From NCBI GenBank assembly GCA_011052055.1, contig DRJW01000455.1, forward strand, positions 1 to 10,130: a stretch of DNA of 10,130 nt, read 5' to 3'. The position numbers and the translations under genes were made by a program. Every line of letters begins with the position of its first letter. Position 1 is the stretch's first letter. This DNA is from Nitrospirota bacterium. GTDB taxonomy: Bacteria > Nitrospinota_A > UBA7883. The notes beneath the pieces were generated by a model, which saw only the letters and a list, made by a program, of their open reading frames with translations, was not told the origin of the DNA and made no database searches. Shown here in pieces: positions 5,772 to 10,130 of the stretch.

Positions 5772-7433
5772 ATGGCTAGACATGTAATCGACCCGATAAC
5801 AAGGATTGAAGGGCACCTGCGAATTGAAATAGAGGTCGAAAACGGGAAAGTAAAGGACGCATGGAGTTCCGGGACGCTCTGGCGCGGTTTTGAGGTATTT
5901 CTCAAAAACCGCGACCCGCGAGACGCATGGATAATAACCCAGAGGGTCTGCGGAGTCTGCACCACCGTTCACGCGCTGGCGTCCGTCAAATGCGTTGAAG
6001 ACGCCATAGGTATTCAGATACCCGACAATGCAAGGCTTGTGCGTAACCTGATACATGGCGCGCAGTATGTGCACGATCATATTGTCCACTTCTACCACCT
6101 TCACGCGCTCGACTGGGTGGATGTTGTATCGGCGCTCTCTGCAGATCCGAAGAAAACATCGGAGCTTGCGAATTCGATTAACCCAAACGCGCCCGACAGC
6201 GGGCCGGGTGATTTCCGTGTTGTGCAGGAAAAACTTAAAAAGTTTATAAACTCAGGACAGCTTGGGCCGTTTACTAACGGCTACTGGGGACACCCCGCGT
6301 ATAAACTGCCACCCGAAGCGAACCTTATGGCGGTCGCGCACTACCTGCAGGCGCTTGCGCTACAAAGCAGGCTTGCGAGAATGCATGCTATTTTCGGCGC
6401 GAAAAACCCGCATATACAAACTTACGTGGTGGGGGGCGTCACGTCGGTGGCCGATCTCAACGCGGACAGCATCAGCGAATTTCTCTATATACTTGAGGAG
6501 GGAAAGCGGTTTGTTGATAACGTTTACCTTCCAGATGTGCTTGCGGTCGCTCCGTTTTATCTCGACTGGGCTTCCATAGGAGGCGGGCTGAAAAACTATC
6601 TCTCCTACGGGATGTTTCCGGGTAAGGGGGGTAAAGAGCCAGACTCGCTGTGGTTCCCGCGTGGAGTGATTAAAGACCGCGACTTGACGAAGGTTCATCC
6701 TGTAGACGCCAGCAAGATCAAAGAAGAGGTTACGCACGCGTGGTACAAATATAAAAATAACGGGCCTTTGCATCCGAGCGCTGGCGAAACCGATCCGTGG
6801 TACACAGGCATCGAGACCGGCAAGCCGGATGGCAAGTATTCGTGGCTAAAGACGCCGCGTTACGACGATATGCCGTGCGAGGTCGGCCCGCTGTCGCGTA
6901 TGCTGGTTAACTATGTCTCCGGCCATAAATCTACTGTTGAAAATGTGAACAACGTTTTAAAAGCGCTTGGCGTGGGGCCGGAAATTCTCTTTTCCACCCT
7001 CGGCAGGACTGCGGCGAGAGCTATTGAGACAAAGGTGATAGCCGACGAGATGGGCGCCTGGATGAACGAGCTGATTGCCAATATCAAGCGAGGCGATCTG
7101 GAGACATTTACCGATTACAAGATGCCGGACAAAGCGTCGGGCTTTGGCATGACCGAAGCGCCGCGCGGCGCTCTTGGACACTGGATAGAGATTAAAGGCG
7201 GCAAGATAGACAACTACCAGCTTATTGTGCCAACGACATGGAACGGATCGCCAAGAGACGCCCAGGGGCGGCGGTCATCGTTCGAGGAGGCGCTTATCGG
7301 CACGCCGGTGCACGATCCTAAACAGCCGGTGGAGATTCTGCGGACTATACATTCATTTGACCCGTGCCTTGCCTGTTCTGTACACGTGATCGATCCGGTG
7401 ACCAACGAGGTTTACGAAACGCGGGCGATATAA
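5772..7433 (+). CDS. hyaB: [NiFe]-hydrogenase large (catalytic) subunit precursor
   Basis: A 553-residue catalytic subunit that binds the Ni-Fe(CN)2CO centre and splits H2. The N-terminal motif RVCGVCTTVH supplies Cys60 and Cys63, and the C-terminal motif DPCLACSVH supplies Cys532 and Cys535. Glu13 in the RIEGH motif corresponds to the conserved proton-transfer glutamate. After His538 there is a 15-residue tail starting VIDP, the peptide removed by the HyaD-type endopeptidase once nickel is inserted, so this is a maturation-dependent enzyme. It carries no signal peptide and is co-exported with the Tat-bearing small subunit. AAGGAGG stands just before the start, overlapping the end of the small-subunit gene, and only 3 bp separate the two genes. 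Length and motifs fit group 1 membrane-bound uptake hydrogenases. No missing catalytic residue was seen. Confidence 0.97.
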   Translation: MARHVIDPITRIEGHLRIEIEVENGKVKDAWSSGTLWRGFEVFLKNRDPRDAWIITQRVCGVCTTVHALASVKCVEDAIGIQIPDNARLVRNLIHGAQYVHDHIVHFYHLHALDWVDVVSALSADPKKTSELANSINPNAPDSGPGDFRVVQEKLKKFINSGQLGPFTNGYWGHPAYKLPPEANLMAVAHYLQALALQSRLARMHAIFGAKNPHIQTYVVGGVTSVADLNADSISEFLYILEEGKRFVDNVYLPDVLAVAPFYLDWASIGGGLKNYLSYGMFPGKGGKEPDSLWFPRGVIKDRDLTKVHPVDASKIKEEVTHAWYKYKNNGPLHPSAGETDPWYTGIETGKPDGKYSWLKTPRYDDMPCEVGPLSRMLVNYVSGHKSTVENVNNVLKALGVGPEILFSTLGRTAARAIETKVIADEMGAWMNELIANIKRGDLETFTDYKMPDKASGFGMTEAPRGALGHWIEIKGGKIDNYQLIVPTTWNGSPRDAQGRRSSFEEALIGTPVHDPKQPVEILRTIHSFDPCLACSVHVIDPVTNEVYETRAI

Positions 7434-7448
7434 AGGAGAGGAAAGGTA

Positions 7449-8141
7449 ATGGCGCAAATTCATATCTCGCCGCAGAAAAAGGCGCTGGTCTATACGCGCA
7501 ACTTCACCAACCGGCTTATACACTGGACCACTTTTTTCTCGGTGATAACGCTTTTGATTACCGGGTATTACATCGGCGAGCCTACAGCTGTTTACGGTCA
7601 GGGAGAAGCGTATAACACGTTTGTTATGGCCGACATCCGTTACTACCACTTTATCGCCGCGATGGTTCTTGATGTCTCTTTAATGGTTTGGTTCTATCTG
7701 GCGTTTTTCAGTATGAGCCACCGTTATTGGAGACAGATGCTTCCGACGCCAAAAAATATAAAAGAGGCTATGGAGGTAAAGAAGAGTTACTTTACGTTTA
7801 AAAAGCCGAAGTTCTATTCCCATTTCGATCCGTTCGATGGATTGCTGTTTTTAGCGCTCATTCTCTTCATGGTCATGCAGATGGTTACCGGCTTCCAGCT
7901 TTACGTAGAGGGGTTGCCACAGAATTATTGGTGGGCGCAGATTATACACCTTGCGACCGATTGGGTTGAATGGGTATTCGGGAGCCACCAGAACGTTCGG
8001 CTTGTCCACCATCTTATGGAGTGGATAATGGTTTCCGGTATTATCGTCCATATCTACCTGCAGGTTACAAAAACGATTATCTGGCAGGATGGCCATATAG
8101 GGCAGATGGTGGGTGGCTACAAGTACAAGGATATTAAATAA
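7449..8141 (+). CDS. hyaC: Hydrogenase b-type cytochrome subunit, second paralogue
   Basis: A 230-residue four-helix cytochrome b of the HyaC/HydC family, in the canonical position directly after the large subunit (15-bp gap, GGAGAGGAAAGG before the ATG). Hydrophobic segments lie at about residues 24-43, 66-88, 127-150 and 186-206. Candidate heme ligands are His25 (LIHW), His67 (IRYYHF), His187/His188 (RLVHH) and His201 (VHIYLQ), aligned with those of the first cytochrome gene. It receives electrons from the small-subunit distal cluster and passes them to quinone. It lacks the long polar tail of its paralogue and ends soon after GGYK. Because of its position it is the likelier stable partner of the hydrogenase dimer. 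Confidence 0.94.
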   Translation: MAQIHISPQKKALVYTRNFTNRLIHWTTFFSVITLLITGYYIGEPTAVYGQGEAYNTFVMADIRYYHFIAAMVLDVSLMVWFYLAFFSMSHRYWRQMLPTPKNIKEAMEVKKSYFTFKKPKFYSHFDPFDGLLFLALILFMVMQMVTGFQLYVEGLPQNYWWAQIIHLATDWVEWVFGSHQNVRLVHHLMEWIMVSGIIVHIYLQVTKTIIWQDGHIGQMVGGYKYKDIK

Positions 8142-8175
8142 ATTTTCCGCCCCTGTTTCCAATAAACTACCCGCG

Positions 8176-8673
8176 ATGACTGAAAATCCAAGGATAACCG
8201 TAATCGGTATCGGCAACATCCTCCAGTGCGACGAGGGGGTGGGGGTGAGGGTGGTCGAGAAGCTTATGGCCGATTACAGTTTTCCTGAAAACGTGGAGTT
8301 GTACGATGGCGGCACGACAGGTATGCACGGTTTGCTTCCTTTAATCGAGCAAGCGGATAACCTTGTCGTGATAGACGCGGTAAACGGCGCGGGCGAACCG
8401 GGAGCCGTATACCGGTTTACACTCGAAGACTTTAAACTTACCATACCAAAAAAAATATCAGCGCACGACGTAGGTTTTATAGAATGCCTGGCGGTGGCCG
8501 AAGTTAACGATAGCCTGCCAAAATCGGTGGTGGTGATTGGCGTGAAGCCTGAAGATATGACGACAAGCTCAATGGAGCTATCTGTTTGCGTTAAAGAAAA
8601 ACTTGACGACTTGGTACGGCTCACACTTAAAGAGCTGTCTTCACTAGGCGCGCGCCCCTCGCCTGAAAATTAA
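8176..8673 (+). CDS. hyaD: Hydrogenase maturation endopeptidase (HyaD/HybD family)
   Basis: A 165-residue nickel-dependent protease that removes the C-terminal tail of the large subunit after nickel insertion. The family pattern is complete: GIGNILQCDEGVG at the N-terminus with Glu20, DGGTTG near residue 44, VIDAV with Asp67, and SAHDVGF with His97. Glu20, Asp67 and His97 correspond to the metal ligands known from HybD. The natural start is the ATG at 8176, 34 bp after the cytochrome stop. The frame is open upstream to a GTG inside the cytochrome gene, but those residues do not resemble the family. No good Shine-Dalgarno precedes 8176, so translation may be weak or dependent on upstream ribosomes. 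It is the last hydrogenase gene visible on this strand. Confidence 0.95.
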   Translation: MTENPRITVIGIGNILQCDEGVGVRVVEKLMADYSFPENVELYDGGTTGMHGLLPLIEQADNLVVIDAVNGAGEPGAVYRFTLEDFKLTIPKKISAHDVGFIECLAVAEVNDSLPKSVVVIGVKPEDMTTSSMELSVCVKEKLDDLVRLTLKELSSLGARPSPEN

Positions 8674-8748
8674 CGCTTTAGGGAGCCTGTAGAAACCATC
8701 TTGAACCAGACCACTGATCTAGTTATGATACTTCAATTATGATTGTGA

Positions 8749-9702
8749 TCAAAAAGGAGACCTGCCGCCTTTAAAGAATATTTTTCTTCGCAAATAAAGA
8801 AGTGGTTTTAATAATCTTTTGACATGTACATTCCTATTTATTATAACTCTAAAATTCTCTTCAATAATCCCAAACCACAAGGCTTTTTTGCTAAGAGAAT
8901 TTTCCATCGTTTTAGTTCTCTTTGGGTTGCTCATTTCCTGCTTGCTTAACATCCTGTGTTTCAATTTACGACCCGTGGAGCCAACACAATATTGGCAACA
9001 ATTTAACGGAGTGTCTGAGAATAAGTATGAATATATTTTTGCGGTCATATTTCTAGCTTCTTCTAATCTAAGTCCGTCAAGAAACCTGATATTTGCGTTG
9101 TATCCTATTTTGTTTAAATATTCGTCGATATAAGGAGCGGTCGCGCATCTGAATAAGACTCCATTATGAATAGTATTACAAAATCTTTTATCCTTACATG
9201 CTACGTAAATATTCCTTATCATTTTTCCTGTTGGAATTGGATAATCAATTACATGCTCAAAAAAGTCATTTGAATAATCGACAATCAGCTCTACTGAATT
9301 ATTATCCGCTTTTTCTTTGATTGATCGTAGGTTTAGCTTATCCTTCAAAATAGGGTAAACTGAAACATATAATTTATCAATCAAACGCCAAAATTCATCC
9401 TGCTGCTGTTCGAGTAAAGCGCCATTTGTGAACAACGAAACGCTTTGCGCAAATTTAATATCTTTTGCAAATTTTAAGTAAGAACAAATGTCTTTGGATA
9501 ATAATGGCTCACCACCAATAATGCGAAGGGTCCGAAAATTCACATATTTACTTACAAATATTAGATCATTTTTAAACTGGGAAAGAGGGGTAATGTTCGC
9601 TGATACAAATGGCGCGACACGGGAACATCCACAACATGACAAATTACAGTGAGCAACAATGTCATAACGAATTGTACGATCGATAAAAAGTGGCTCAGCC
9701 AT
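8749..9702 (-). CDS. Radical SAM protein with C-terminal SPASM-like cysteine cluster, function unknown
   Basis: A 317-residue protein. The radical SAM motif CNLSCCGC gives Cys19, Cys23 and Cys26 (CX3CX2C), which hold the [4Fe-4S] cluster that cleaves S-adenosylmethionine. GGEPLL at residues 63-68 is the usual SAM-binding GGE motif. Further cysteines at 169, 175 and 186, and CCQYC at 235-239, resemble a SPASM/twitch domain with an auxiliary cluster. The C-terminal ~70 residues are very basic. The gene is visibly more AT-rich than the hydrogenase genes, faces the opposite way and has no good Shine-Dalgarno before its ATG, which suggests acquisition by transfer. Relatives with this architecture occur in peptide-modification and in surface-polysaccharide loci; no precursor peptide or glycosyltransferase is visible here, so I assign no substrate. 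Confidence 0.85.
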   Translation of the reverse strand: MAEPLFIDRTIRYDIVAHCNLSCCGCSRVAPFVSANITPLSQFKNDLIFVSKYVNFRTLRIIGGEPLLSKDICSYLKFAKDIKFAQSVSLFTNGALLEQQQDEFWRLIDKLYVSVYPILKDKLNLRSIKEKADNNSVELIVDYSNDFFEHVIDYPIPTGKMIRNIYVACKDKRFCNTIHNGVLFRCATAPYIDEYLNKIGYNANIRFLDGLRLEEARNMTAKIYSYLFSDTPLNCCQYCVGSTGRKLKHRMLSKQEMSNPKRTKTMENSLSKKALWFGIIEENFRVIINRNVHVKRLLKPLLYLRRKIFFKGGRSPF

Positions 9703-9951
9703 ACAAAAGGTGTAGCATAACCCGGATTGTCTTTCCCTATTGATGGCTATAAATTCTTAAGCGATATTTTACATATACCTCTGAATATCGCGCTATCCTA
9801 CTAACAGCAGTTTGTTTTGTCAATATGATCCGCTATCTCAAGCCGTTAGTCGAATTGCCTCATATTAAATGTAACCGAAGGAACTTTGTATAGACATTAA
9901 GAATGTATCGTTGACTCATATTCCATGTAACCCAAAAAAGAGGTTTGTAAT
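9703..9951. other. AT-rich gap between radical SAM gene and transposase
   Basis: About 250 bp without a convincing gene. It must hold the promoter of the radical SAM gene (leftward) and probably the left end of the insertion sequence (rightward). An 18-bp direct repeat is present at its right end. I could not fix the element's outer boundary or a target-site duplication because the right end of the element is outside the window. Confidence 0.5.
9859..9932 (+). repeat. Imperfect 18-bp direct repeat upstream of the transposase
   Basis: CTCATATTAAATGTAACC at 9859-9876 recurs as CTCATATTCCATGTAACC at 9915-9932, with only two adjacent mismatches and a 56-bp period. The second copy ends about 20 bp before the transposase start. 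These may be terminal or subterminal transposase-binding sites of the insertion element, or operator sites for its promoter. Confidence 0.6.
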
Positions 9952-10130
9952 ATGGGAAAAACGACAAGAAAAGAGTATCTTAAAGCCATTCGTGGGCGGT
10001 ATGGAAAAGTTGGCAGAAAAGAGAAAAAGCTAATCCTCGACGAGTTTTGCAAGGTCTGCGGATACAACCGCAAATACGCTCTGCGGCTCCTCAACGCAAA
10101 GCCAAAGCCTCCGGCAAAAAGGCCCGGCCC
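9952..10130 (+). CDS. Integrase-type transposase, N-terminal part (runs off the window)
   Basis: The first 59 codons are visible and remain open to the end of the window. The peptide begins MGKTTRKEYLKAIRGRYGKV and is rich in Lys and Arg. It contains the segment LDEFCKVCGYNRKYALRLL, a helix-turn-helix-like DNA-binding region that I recognise from the N-terminus of insertion-sequence transposases with a downstream integrase (rve, DDE) catalytic core, common in Desulfobacterota and related genomes. The catalytic domain lies outside the window, so I cannot tell whether the copy is intact. AGAGG lies 8 nt before the ATG. The exact IS family is not assigned. Confidence 0.75.
   Translation, partial: MGKTTRKEYLKAIRGRYGKVGRKEKKLILDEFCKVCGYNRKYALRLLNAKPKPPAKRPG

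Larger units (their letters stand above)
9859..10130 (+). mobile_element. Left end of an insertion sequence (partial)
   Basis: The truncated integrase-type transposase gene together with the direct repeats just upstream indicates the left end of an insertion element that continues past the window. The start given here is the first repeat copy and is a guess; the true terminal inverted repeat cannot be defined without the other end. Confidence 0.5.

Noticed and set aside
8674..8748. Rho-independent terminator between the convergent endopeptidase and radical SAM genes
   Set aside because: I found only weak stems, such as AAAGG/CCTTT with a long loop inside the radical SAM 3' end, and no GC-rich hairpin followed by a T run.
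8683..8751. Short repeated TTATGAT motifs downstream of the endopeptidase gene
   Set aside because: Two 7-bp copies in AT-rich sequence are expected by chance.
1..10130. CRISPR array, tRNA or rRNA
   Set aside because: No regularly spaced repeats, cloverleaf-like segments or rRNA-like conserved stretches were seen.

Overview
The window holds a nearly complete [NiFe]-hydrogenase locus. Two divergent gene blocks are separated by a regulatory gap, and the right-hand end is different, AT-rich sequence that runs into an insertion sequence. The periplasmic (Tat-exported) membrane-bound hydrogenase with b-type cytochromes, the full Hyp maturation set and the transposase type suggest a Gram-negative, anaerobic or facultatively H2-oxidising bacterium. 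Something like Desulfobacterota or a neighbouring lineage would fit, but the sequence does not fix the taxon.

Left block, minus strand (about 3433 down to 1): hypC, hypD, hypE, hypA, hypB and the first 32 codons of hypF, in that transcription order. Spacing is extremely tight: hypD/hypE overlap by 14 bp, hypE/hypA share one base, hypA/hypB overlap by 4 bp (ATGA) and hypB/hypF are separated by 1 bp. This is one transcript encoding the pathway that builds the Fe(CN)2CO group (HypC, D, E, F) and inserts nickel (HypA, B).

Middle, 3434-3788: a non-coding gap with plausible back-to-back sigma70-type promoters, TTGACA-17-TAGATT rightward and TTGCCG-18-TAAAAT leftward.

Right block, plus strand (3789-8673): a b-type cytochrome, the hydrogenase small subunit (Tat signal, three Fe-S clusters, C-terminal anchor helix), the large subunit (both CxxC motifs and a cleavable C-terminal tail), a second paralogous b-type cytochrome, and the endopeptidase that matures the large subunit. 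Together these form a periplasm-facing group 1 uptake hydrogenase that passes electrons from H2 through the small-subunit clusters to membrane cytochrome b and presumably the quinone pool. Two points stand out. A proximal-cluster cysteine of the small subunit is replaced by aspartate (CTGDSE instead of CTGCSE), and there are two cytochrome b genes, one on each side of the structural genes.

Far right, 8749-10130: an AT-rich, minus-strand radical SAM gene with a SPASM-like cysteine-rich tail, then an AT-rich gap with an 18-bp direct repeat, then the 5' end of an integrase-type transposase gene running off the window. This end looks acquired by transfer and is probably unrelated to hydrogenase function.
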